A DNA stretch of 53,088 bases. Source: Candidatus Poribacteria bacterium. Lineage in GTDB: Bacteria; Poribacteria; WGA-4E; WGA-3G. A program made the translations under genes and the position numbers. Below are positions 46,790 through 53,088 of this stretch, piece by piece (the stretch's first letter is position 1; every line of letters starts with the position of its first letter). The stretch lies in assembly GCA_012267415.1 (NCBI GenBank), contig JAAXGN010000065.1:1-53088 (forward strand), in the 5' to 3' direction. The notes under the pieces were generated by a model. The model saw only the letters and a list, made by a program, of their open reading frames with translations, searched no databases and had not been told where the DNA came from.

Positions 46790-47521
46790 ATGACCGATAC
46801 AAATCATAAGTTAAGTCAAGAAGAGATTGATCATTTTAGACATCAAGGATATCTGGGTCCATACACACTCTGCAGTTCTGATGAAATGATTAAGATGCAA
46901 CCCGAAATTGAGGAGATACTTGAAACGGATGCACCTGACCACAAGAATAGAGTCCACAATCGGCATCTTGATTATCCACTGATACATGATCTTGCCACTC
47001 ACCCATCCATTGTAAAACGAATGGCAGCCTTGTATGGACCTGACTTGCTGCTATGGCGAACAAATTTCTTTGTCAAAGAACCTGGCGCGAAGGAGATTCC
47101 GTGGCACCAAGACTTCAACTATTGGCACCTTGAACCACCCATCATCATTTCAGCATGGCTCGCTGTTGATTCAGCAACGCTTGAGAACAGTTGTCTACAG
47201 ATAGTACCCGGTTCACATCGTAAAGTAATACCTCATGTGAAAGCAACTTCAGATATGGCGTTCGGACTGATGGGTGACCTGGATTACGTTGACGCATCAA
47301 ATTACGTCAACCTTGAGATGCAACCCGGTGAATTCGTTCTGTTTAACGAACGCACATTACACCACTCTGAGGCAAACCGCTCCGATAAAAGACGCATCGG
47401 TTTGGCAGTTCGTGTCATAGTGCCTATCGTAAAGGTTTTCAATTGGGATTCTCCGAATCACGAACTGATTGTCATACACGGAAAAGACAGAGTCCAATAT
47501 AACAAAAGGCCAATACAATAA
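46790..47521 (+). CDS. PhyH family dioxygenase
   Basis: 243 residues. The triad is H106-x-D108 (IPWHQDFNYWH) and H191 in LHHSEANRSDKRR, with the arginine of KRRIG as the 2-oxoglutarate ligand; NSCLQIVPGSH is the family block. AAAGGAG precedes the ATG. It sits between an acyl-CoA synthetase and a CurA-like reductase, so of the four PhyH copies this one has the context closest to true acyl-CoA hydroxylation. Confidence 0.92.
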   Translation: MTDTNHKLSQEEIDHFRHQGYLGPYTLCSSDEMIKMQPEIEEILETDAPDHKNRVHNRHLDYPLIHDLATHPSIVKRMAALYGPDLLLWRTNFFVKEPGAKEIPWHQDFNYWHLEPPIIISAWLAVDSATLENSCLQIVPGSHRKVIPHVKATSDMAFGLMGDLDYVDASNYVNLEMQPGEFVLFNERTLHHSEANRSDKRRIGLAVRVIVPIVKVFNWDSPNHELIVIHGKDRVQYNKRPIQ

Positions 47522-47532
47522 AAGGAGTATGA

Positions 47533-48543
47533 ATGAACCGACAAATTACATTAGCAGCCCGACCAATCGGGTATCCAAAAGAAACAGATTTCAAACTCGT
47601 TGAGACACCCATCCCTAAACCTGATGATGGACATGTCCTACTAAAGACACTATATCTTTCTGTTGACCCGTATATGCGTGGCAGAATGAATGCTGCCCGT
47701 TCCTATGCGGCAAACGTTGAGCACAATGAAGTCATGGTTGGTGGTGTGATCGCGGAAGTCATTGAATCAAAACATTCACATTTTCAGGTCGGAGATATAG
47801 TGAATGCAAACATCGGATGGCAGGAGTACGGCGTTTCTGGGGTTGATGGATTACGCAAAATCGATCCATCCATTGCACCGATATCAACAGGTATAGGTAT
47901 TCTCGGAATGCCAGGTTTGACAGCTTATGTTGGGCTGCTTGAAGTTGGCAAACTCCAAGATGGAGAAAACGTATTTGTTTCCGGTGCAGCAGGTGCTGTT
48001 GGGTCAGTCGTAGGACAGATAGCAAAGATCAAAGGGTGTCGTGTCGTAGGTTCTGCTGGAACAGATGAGAAGATTGATTATATTGTTGATGAACTCGGTT
48101 TTGATGCAGCATTCAACTACAAGAACGTCACTGATTATCAAGCAAAGTTAGCAGAACTGTGTCCTGATGGTATTGATGTCTATTTTGACAACGTTGGTGG
48201 ACAGATAACGGATGCAGTCTTTCCAAATCTGAGAGTAAAAGGGCGCGTCGTTATCTGTGGACAAATCTCACAATACAATTTAGAGAAACCAGAAACCGGA
48301 CCCCGATTCCTATGGCATCTTATTACGCAACGCGCACGCATAGAGGGATTCCTCGTTTTTGATTTTGTAGACAGACATGCGGATGCTCTTATACAGATGG
48401 CAGAATGGATCACACAAGGTAAATTGAAATACCGAGAGACAATCGCTGAAGGTGGTATTGAGAAAGCACCCGCAGCATTTATCAGTATGCTAAAAGGTGG
48501 AAATATCGGTAAGCAGTTAGTCAAAATCGCTGATCCCAGTTGA
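47533..48543 (+). CDS. NADP-dependent medium-chain reductase (CurA / LTB4DH-like)
   Basis: 336 residues of the zinc-free medium-chain dehydrogenase/reductase family. VDPYMRGRMN is the family start signature, MPGLTAYVGLLEVG lies before the Rossmann motif VSGAAGAVGSVVGQIAK, and IDVYFDNVGGQITDAV follows. This group reduces activated C=C bonds (curcumin, 15-oxo-prostaglandins, alkenals). It starts 11 nt after the PhyH stop with GGAG upstream, so it is co-transcribed with the acyl-CoA synthetase and PhyH genes. Confidence 0.92.
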   Translation: MNRQITLAARPIGYPKETDFKLVETPIPKPDDGHVLLKTLYLSVDPYMRGRMNAARSYAANVEHNEVMVGGVIAEVIESKHSHFQVGDIVNANIGWQEYGVSGVDGLRKIDPSIAPISTGIGILGMPGLTAYVGLLEVGKLQDGENVFVSGAAGAVGSVVGQIAKIKGCRVVGSAGTDEKIDYIVDELGFDAAFNYKNVTDYQAKLAELCPDGIDVYFDNVGGQITDAVFPNLRVKGRVVICGQISQYNLEKPETGPRFLWHLITQRARIEGFLVFDFVDRHADALIQMAEWITQGKLKYRETIAEGGIEKAPAAFISMLKGGNIGKQLVKIADPS

Positions 48544-48641
48544 AACAAATTAATATCATTTGACATCTTCTCGGTTTAGTGATATGTTATAAACAGAATA
48601 TGTTAACACTTCAAAGAATTCATACTAAGGAGGAAGGAATC

Positions 48642-49139
48642 TTGTCAAATATAGATTCAAATCGTTTGATTGCTATCGTGCTTTCAGTGTTTACTATCAG
48701 TCTTATTTTCGCCACTGTTTTCATTACGGGTTGTGGTGACGAAGGTGATTCTCCTACGGATATGGTTGGTGAAACTGATGATCATAGCGATCATGACCAT
48801 GATCCAGTGACTGTTGCCCCGACACCTGACCCCGTTGAACCAGAAGTACCGGCTGTTACTTTCAGGACCGATATTCAACCGATCTTAGCAGAAAGTTGTG
48901 CATTAGTCGGATGTCATACAGGTCTACCTGCAGCAGGGGGTCTTGACCTGACAGATTATACGAGTTTCAAAGATGGTGGAGGAAGCGGTCCTGCATTTAT
49001 TGAAGGTGATGGTAAAGGAAGTCGTATTGTCCAACGTATTGATGGCGGTGGAATGCCTCCCCCTGGACATACACCCCTAACCGCAGAGCAGATCCAATAT
49101 TTTATTGATTGGATTGATGATGGCGCACAAAACAACTAA
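48642..49139 (+). CDS. Lipoprotein with planctomycete-type cytochrome c domain
   Basis: About 165 residues. AAGGAGG sits 6 nt before TTG 48642, which I take as the start; the ATG at 48600 would put 14 extra residues ahead of the signal. The lipoprotein signal is VLSVFTISLIFATVFITGC. A His/Asp-rich linker (DDHSDHDHD) follows, possibly metal-binding, then a PSCyt1-like domain with a C-x4-CH site (CALVGCHTG) and the family ending GGMPPPGHTPLTAEQIQYFIDWIDDGA. It probably carries electrons at the outer membrane. A hairpin follows the gene. Confidence 0.8.
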   Translation: MSNIDSNRLIAIVLSVFTISLIFATVFITGCGDEGDSPTDMVGETDDHSDHDHDPVTVAPTPDPVEPEVPAVTFRTDIQPILAESCALVGCHTGLPAAGGLDLTDYTSFKDGGGSGPAFIEGDGKGSRIVQRIDGGGMPPPGHTPLTAEQIQYFIDWIDDGAQNN

Positions 49140-49160
49140 TTCAAATCTTATGTAACCCTA

Positions 49161-49193
49161 TGCAGAGCAGATTTTCTTTGACTCTGCTCTGCA
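49161..49193 (+). terminator. Hairpin after the cytochrome lipoprotein gene
   Basis: An 11-bp perfect stem (TGCAGAGCAGA at 49161-49171 with 49183-49193) and 11-nt loop, 22 nt after the stop. No strong T run follows, so it may be Rho-dependent or an mRNA 3'-end stabiliser. Confidence 0.6.
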
Positions 49194-49316
49194 GTCAATA
49201 CAGTCTTACCAGAAGAGAACTTTTCCTAATCTATGTTTAATCTTCATTCTATTGTTACAAGTGTGGTAAAATCAGATTTGTAAATCACTTTGAAGTTGAC
49301 TATAGGAGCATTGATC

Positions 49317-49475
49317 ATGCACCCGCTAACGATTTCACTACCAGACTATCTACATAAGAAATTGACACTGCAAGCAGAGAATCACGAAACTTCTCTTGAA
49401 GAACTTGTGCTATTTCAATTGAAACGTGACGAGACGAGATACTGCCTTAACTTTCTTGCAAAAACACGCTGGTAG
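49317..49475 (+). pseudogene. 5' part of a probably frameshifted gene
   Basis: About 52 codons from ATG 49317: MHPLTISLPDYLHKKLTLQA, then helical text ending LEELVLFQLKRDE. It reads like a small ribbon-helix-helix or DNA-binding N-terminus. Its frame then turns into unlikely sequence and stops, while the +1 frame continues as a good protein from the same place, overlapping by 50 nt. It is either a separate overlapping gene or, more likely, one gene with a frameshift. Confidence 0.5.
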
Positions 49476-49839
49476 ATGTTTGATGATCCGAGAACCTATC
49501 TTTAAAGATGATGATCCCGCAGTCTGGGAAGTTCCCGTTTTCACGAATGTTGCACCTCCTTTAGGAGTTGGGAAGATAATCGTTGATGCCAATACAGGAA
49601 GAGTCTTAAGCAGAAATAATGATGTATATAATATGATTAAGAAAGGCTATCCAAGTTTTGGTTTTGAGACTTTTGCTGTGGAAAAACAGAAACGCTTAGC
49701 AGAACTTTTGGCACTAAATAGTGAAATACCTTTAGAATCAGTTGCAAAACAGGAAATGGAGACTCTCCTTGCGGAAGAACAAGCACTGCAACTCCGTAAT
49801 TTGGACACCTTGGAAAAACGGGTTATGCCTTATGTTTAG
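49426..49839 (+). CDS. Small hypothetical protein, probably the 3' part of a frameshifted gene
   Basis: 137 residues from GTG 49426: GRCLMIREPIFKDDDPAVWE, VPVFTNVAPPLGVGKIIVDA, TGRVLSRNNDV, then a helical tail. The GTG has no good ribosome-binding site and lies inside the preceding frame. Joining the two gives a continuous protein of about 170 residues. I do not recognise the family with certainty. An HNH nuclease starts 10 nt later, so they may work together. Confidence 0.55.
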   Translation: MTRRDTALTFLQKHAGRCLMIREPIFKDDDPAVWEVPVFTNVAPPLGVGKIIVDANTGRVLSRNNDVYNMIKKGYPSFGFETFAVEKQKRLAELLALNSEIPLESVAKQEMETLLAEEQALQLRNLDTLEKRVMPYV

Positions 49840-49848
49840 GAGTTATGC

Positions 49849-50208
49849 GTGCGTGTTGATGATCCGTTACGTGGTAATATAGCACACCGATCAGGTGAAC
49901 AGTGTGAGTACTGTCATTACCCAGAACACTTTTCTCCCTCCAGTTTTGAAGTTGAACATATAATTCCGCGATCTGCTGGTGGGATTACAGAAACCAATAA
50001 CCTTGCATTTGCTTGTTCACATTGTAATGCCCACAAAGCTACCCGTCAAACAGGATATGACCCAATTACAGAAACAGATGTCCGATTGTTTAATCCTCGA
50101 ATAGATATGTGGACGGTTCATTTTTATTTAGACCGTGGAACTGGAGAAATACGAGGTCAAACACCTATTGGTAGAGTAACAGTTATTTACGCTTCAGATG
50201 AATGCTAA
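49849..50208 (+). CDS. HNH endonuclease
   Basis: 119 residues, GTG start with AGGAG just upstream. The HNH/zinc layout is complete: C19-x2-C22 (CEYC), E36-H37 (FEVEHIIPRS), N51 (TETNNLAF), C56-x2-C59 (CSHC) and H62. It is a small single-domain nuclease resembling McrA-type or phage HNH enzymes. The small-gene cluster with the preceding frameshifted protein could be a defence, toxin or mobile remnant; nothing shows which. Confidence 0.88.
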   Translation: MRVDDPLRGNIAHRSGEQCEYCHYPEHFSPSSFEVEHIIPRSAGGITETNNLAFACSHCNAHKATRQTGYDPITETDVRLFNPRIDMWTVHFYLDRGTGEIRGQTPIGRVTVIYASDEC

Positions 50209-50452
50209 TCAGCCAATACGAGCACGAAGTAATCTCATAAGACTTGGCGTAATATAACATTCCAAAGTTCATGCTATTTATATTGCAAGCATATATGCTG
50301 TTAAGCAATAGAGACTTGAGAGCAACATGGATTTCAGTCCTCATTCACACTTACAGGTCTTGACATCAGTTCTATAATGTGATAAATTCATATTACGTTC
50401 TCATTAGATAAAATCCAGACAATTTCTGACCGTTTAACATTAAGAGGTTAAC

Positions 50453-51724
50453 ATGAGAGTCACGAATATAGATCGCATATTAGTAGATGTTCCATTTACA
50501 CCACGTCAACAAGAAATCACTACGCAGAGCGTTTCCACTGTTTATAACTGGTCACTCCTTGAATTGTGTAAGGTAACCACAGATACGGGACATGTTGGAT
50601 GGGGAGAGACGGTTATCCACTATACCTACAGCCGCGTGTCTGAAAATAGTGTCCAACGCGTACTCGGAGAAAATCCAGCCGAACACATGAACGACGATTC
50701 ACTCGGTGCCGGACTTCAGATGGCACTCTTTGATGTGGTCGGTAAAATATTGGAAGTACCCGTGTATCAAATCTTGGGAAGACAGTGTCGTCAGGAAGTA
50801 CCGATCTCATGGTGGTCCATTGATTCATCACCAGAGAATTGGGCTGCAGAAGCAGCTGATGCTGTCGCAGATGGCTATACCAGTTTCAAAAACAAACCAC
50901 GTCCATGGTGGGACATCGTCCAACAGGTAGACGCTGTCGCAGAAGTTGTTCCTTCCGACTTCAAACTTGACTTAGACCCAAACGATTCGCTACGCGATGC
51001 TGATACTGCCATACCATTACTGAAGAAACTTGCAGCACATCCGAATGTTGCAATTTTTGAATCTCCAATCCCACAAGCTGATATTGCGGGAAATAAAGCA
51101 ATCCGTGAAGTCATTGATTGTCCTATAGCAATGCACTTTGGAAATCCACCGTATATAACATGCATCCGTGAAGAAGTATGTGACGGATTCGTCATCGGGG
51201 GTGGTAAGTCCCGAACGATGTATGACGGTTATCTCAGTGCAGCCGCAGATATGCCTTTCTGGCTGCAAATCGTTGGCAACGGATTGACAACAACATGGGC
51301 AGCACATCTCGGGAGTGTCCTAACACATGCAACGTGGCCCGCGATTACCTGTCTCAATCTCTACAGCCACCATTTACTGACAAAACCGATTCAGGTCCGA
51401 GATGGATGCCATACCGTTCCTGATCTTCCCGGCTTGGGTGTTGAAGTAGATGAGGATGCAATTGAGAAATATAGAGTTCCTTCTGAGAAATTGGACGATG
51501 ATGGGTATACAATTCACCCACATCCCAAGATAATAAAAACTGTAGTGTACCCGGATGGTAGTTGTATCCACATGGTTGGAGACGGTCTAAGTTATTTCAA
51601 TGCTGGAAACGGTGAAGCTTATGTTGAAAGCGCGCGACTTGAACTCACCTATGACGACGGGTCTAAAGAGTGGCGCGACCTATACGAAAAAGCCAGTGAA
51701 AGTCCTGTGCATGGCACTTGGTAA
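50453..51724 (+). CDS. Enolase-superfamily protein with atypical active site
   Basis: 423 residues with the mandelate racemase/muconate lactonising fold: N-terminal GWGETVIHYTYS and LQMALFDVVGKILEVPVYQ; the barrel has TSFKNKPRPW (K-x-K), KLDLDPND (D), IFESPIP (E). The third metal ligand, usually E or D after PIA, is replaced by AMHFGN (H), and the later Lys/Asp region reads VIGGGKSRTMYDG. It may be a divergent enzyme or a non-catalytic relative. AGAGG precedes ATG 50453. It is unlike the copy at 35404-36663, so the two were probably not recently duplicated. Confidence 0.85.
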   Translation: MRVTNIDRILVDVPFTPRQQEITTQSVSTVYNWSLLELCKVTTDTGHVGWGETVIHYTYSRVSENSVQRVLGENPAEHMNDDSLGAGLQMALFDVVGKILEVPVYQILGRQCRQEVPISWWSIDSSPENWAAEAADAVADGYTSFKNKPRPWWDIVQQVDAVAEVVPSDFKLDLDPNDSLRDADTAIPLLKKLAAHPNVAIFESPIPQADIAGNKAIREVIDCPIAMHFGNPPYITCIREEVCDGFVIGGGKSRTMYDGYLSAAADMPFWLQIVGNGLTTTWAAHLGSVLTHATWPAITCLNLYSHHLLTKPIQVRDGCHTVPDLPGLGVEVDEDAIEKYRVPSEKLDDDGYTIHPHPKIIKTVVYPDGSCIHMVGDGLSYFNAGNGEAYVESARLELTYDDGSKEWRDLYEKASESPVHGTW

Positions 51725-51751
51725 TCTTTGATAACCTGATCCTGATTAGAA

Positions 51752-52339
51752 CTATTCCAGTTTCTCAACCAATACTTGAGTGAGTTTGGATTGCTCAATA
51801 TGAAAGTGTTTTGATACATCTTTATCTGGATTTTCGGTAAATGCCGTTCCCTGTTCTCTATCCTTGTAAGTGATCTTCACTGTATCACTTCTTGGCATAC
51901 TCAATTCAAGACTGGTAATCTGTACGCGATCGCCAAGGAGAACTTCACTTACACTCTTAAGTGTTGATTTGTCAATAGCAGTAAGGTAATAGAATGTGCC
52001 GGATCCACCAAGGTTATAGGAAACAACCGTATAGATATACCTGTTTCCTTCTACGGCATGCTGATTCAACACGGAATAATCAAGCTGATGTGTCTCTCCC
52101 TCTGAAATCAGATATTCAGCTTTACCTTTAAATGTCTCACCTACGATAATTTCCAGTGCCTTTCCATCTTTATCCTGTTCTCCAGGAACAATGACCGTGA
52201 TTTTTGGTAATACTTCCTTAAGTGGTGCATCTAATTTTACAAAATCATCTCCAGGGTTCTGATTGCAGCTAAGTATTAAAACCGCTGCAAAAAATACCAG
52301 TAGTGCTTTATAGGTTTTCAAGATAGTCTGTGTTTTCAT
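51752..52339 (-). CDS. Lipoprotein of unknown function
   Basis: About 195 residues. The signal is TYKALLVFFAAVLILSC with lipobox LILSC. GGAGG sits just before ATG 52339, so the open frame that extends back to 52594 through repeats is not coding. The mature part is beta-strand rich (GTFYYLTAIDKSTLKSVSEV, GDRVQITSLELSMPRSDTV) with no motif I recognise. Confidence 0.75.
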   Translation of the reverse strand: MKTQTILKTYKALLVFFAAVLILSCNQNPGDDFVKLDAPLKEVLPKITVIVPGEQDKDGKALEIIVGETFKGKAEYLISEGETHQLDYSVLNQHAVEGNRYIYTVVSYNLGGSGTFYYLTAIDKSTLKSVSEVLLGDRVQITSLELSMPRSDTVKITYKDREQGTAFTENPDKDVSKHFHIEQSKLTQVLVEKLE

Positions 52340-52509
52340 GCTGGTTTTCCTCCCAAAATGTGTTGTAAATACTATACCACAAGATGCTTTGAATAACAAT
52401 ACCATCGGACGTGTAAAGGGTGTGTAAAGTTTTTGGCATGAAATTGTGCTTCTTTCTAAAACATTTTCCATCATTATCCCTCTCCGCTCAACAAACATCG
52501 TCATACGGT

Positions 52510-52662
52510 CCGTAGCACATTCATCTTGATTGTGCTTCTTTGGACAATAACCATCTTTCAATGCACCTCTCTGCACAACATTGATAAGACCCAATGCTGA
52601 GCAGATACATTATCGCGTGGGTTGTCGTGCTTCGTAGCACAATCAAGATGAATGTGCTACGG
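52510..52662. repeat. Perfect 27-bp inverted repeat
   Basis: CCGTAGCACATTCATCTTGA and on (52510-52536) matches 52636-52662 exactly on the opposite strand, with 99 bp between. The right arm is the centre of the 118-bp element copy 2. Confidence 0.8.
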
Positions 52663-52694
52663 TTTGAAAACGCCAAATTCTGAGCAGATACTTT
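52577..52694 (-). repeat. 118-bp dispersed element (copy 2)
   Basis: Minus-strand copy of the element at 44836-44953, alignable end to end with the conserved middle at 52636-52662. The ends again read AGTATCTGCTCAGAATT and GTATCTGCTCAGCATT as direct repeats. Confidence 0.75.
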
Positions 52695-52747
52695 TTTATC
52701 ACTAATAAGTGTCAATTTTGGGATCTCCTATGCTCTTAATAGTAGCA

Positions 52748-52764
52748 GGCACTCTCCGAGTGCC
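52748..52764. repeat. GGCACTC-TCC-GAGTGCC hairpin
   Basis: Perfect 7-bp stem with TCC loop, preceded by AGTAGCA; another member of the dispersed hairpin family at 161, 32695, 32733 and 32790. Confidence 0.65.
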
Positions 52765-52869
52765 GTCTTATCGGGTACGGATAGTTTTTGGCACTGGATT
52801 CCCTCTGGAATGTAATTTTTTTGTCCCCTTATGAGTCAATTTACAGGGATTAATCTGTTATGAATATGT

Positions 52870-53072
52870 CTTTAGTCCCATAGGGACGCTATGTTTATAG
52901 AAAAACGTGTGGTTACCCCTCTTTTAGTCCCGCCAAATGCCAAACGCGCATTTGGCGTTGATTTGGTAGGGACGATATGTTTATGTTAACCTTATTTTGC
53001 ACATATCGTCCCTACGGGACTAAAGAACGGGTGTTCAATCATGATCTATAAACATATCGTCCCTACGGGACT
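52870..53072. repeat. Cluster of four TAGTCCCGTAGGGACGATATG repeats
   Basis: Four copies of a motif built on the palindrome AGTCCCGTAGGGACT with a GATATGTTTAT tail: 52870-52900 and 52922-52985 forward, 53000-53025 and 53046-53072 reversed. The second copy is split between AGTCCCG and TAGGGAC by an insert whose core is a perfect 10-bp hairpin (CGCCAAATGC with its complement, loop CAAACGC). The window ends just past the fourth copy. Confidence 0.75.
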
Positions 53073-53088
53073 GAGGACACTAATAGAT
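53067..53088. repeat. 22-base terminal direct repeat
   Basis: Identical to bases 1-22 of the window. It begins inside the fourth clustered repeat (GGGACTGAGG) and runs to the last base. It most likely marks a repeat at which the assembly stopped at both ends. Confidence 0.85.

Noticed and set aside
52340..52594. N-terminal extension of the 51752 lipoprotein
   Set aside because: It crosses the dispersed repeats, while a GGAGG site and a lipoprotein signal mark ATG 52339 as the start.
1..53088. Circular plasmid suggested by the 22-base terminal match
   Set aside because: Housekeeping genes and a repeat cluster at the ends make an assembly stop at a repeat more likely.

Overview
This 53 kb window looks like a chromosomal contig from an uncultivated, Gram-negative-type bacterium with moderately low GC. 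The gene content fits Candidatus Poribacteria or a related sponge/marine lineage: four phytanoyl-CoA-dioxygenase-like (PhyH) proteins, Gfo/Idh/MocA dehydrogenases, two enolase-superfamily proteins, an RraA-like protein, a sulfatase, a planctomycete-style cytochrome/DUF1549/DUF1501/PPC locus, a giant Ycf48-repeat lipoprotein, and many short inverted-repeat elements between genes. This placement is inferred from gene content; there is no rRNA or other phylogenetic marker analysis behind it. Housekeeping genes (era, a double-length uvrA, thrS, a cysteine desulfurase) show it is chromosome rather than plasmid. I see no tRNA, rRNA, CRISPR array, prophage or transposase gene.

Layout. 1-2158: a PhyH dioxygenase and a Gfo/Idh/MocA dehydrogenase. 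2230-9038: era and a fused tandem uvrA. 9071-9210: an inverted-repeat element between convergent genes. 9220-10997 (-): a PhyH protein overlapping an orphan N6-adenine DNA methyltransferase. 11037-21848 (-): a long co-directional block reading (in transcription order) cytochrome-WD40-HMA protein, sulfatase, secreted ThuA-like protein, PSCyt/DUF1549/DUF1553 protein, DUF1501 protein and PPC-domain protein, a set typical of surface or periplasmic breakdown of sulfated or complex organic matter. 22166-25293: antitoxin-like protein, YceI protein, polytopic membrane protein and a membrane-anchored gene broken by an amber codon. 26070-30095: a 1341-residue lipoprotein with about 28 Ycf48-type repeats. 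30222-35379: thrS, two envelope lipoproteins (LpoB-like and COG3014-like) and a cysteine desulfurase. 35404-41537 (-): a catabolic cluster (enolase-superfamily protein, M14-type peptidase, RraA-like protein, sugar isomerase, PhyH, Gfo/Idh/MocA, cytochrome c). 41668-44487 (-): TonB-dependent receptor. 45168-48543: acyl-CoA synthetase, PhyH and a CurA-like reductase. 48642-50208: cytochrome-like lipoprotein, a probably frameshifted small gene and an HNH nuclease. 50453-52339: a second enolase-superfamily protein and a lipoprotein. 52340-53088: dense repeats, with a 22-base direct repeat joining the two ends of the window.

The most interesting signal is at 20253-20426 on the minus strand. The cytochrome-WD40 gene has an in-frame UGA exactly where the first cysteine of a heavy-metal-associated GMTCxxC motif should be. 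The frame then runs on for 56 codons to encode the rest of a well-formed HMA domain. A perfect 7-bp hairpin with a GGA loop sits about 23 nt after the UGA, where a bacterial SECIS element would lie, and the next gene starts 11 nt after the extended frame's stop. I read this as a candidate selenoprotein, a cytochrome c-WD40-HMA fusion with a UxxC metal/redox site. Other points of interest are the asymmetric UvrA-UvrA fusion, the duplicated 14-repeat Ycf48 unit, an amber-interrupted gene, and several families of miniature inverted-repeat elements that share a GC-rich core.
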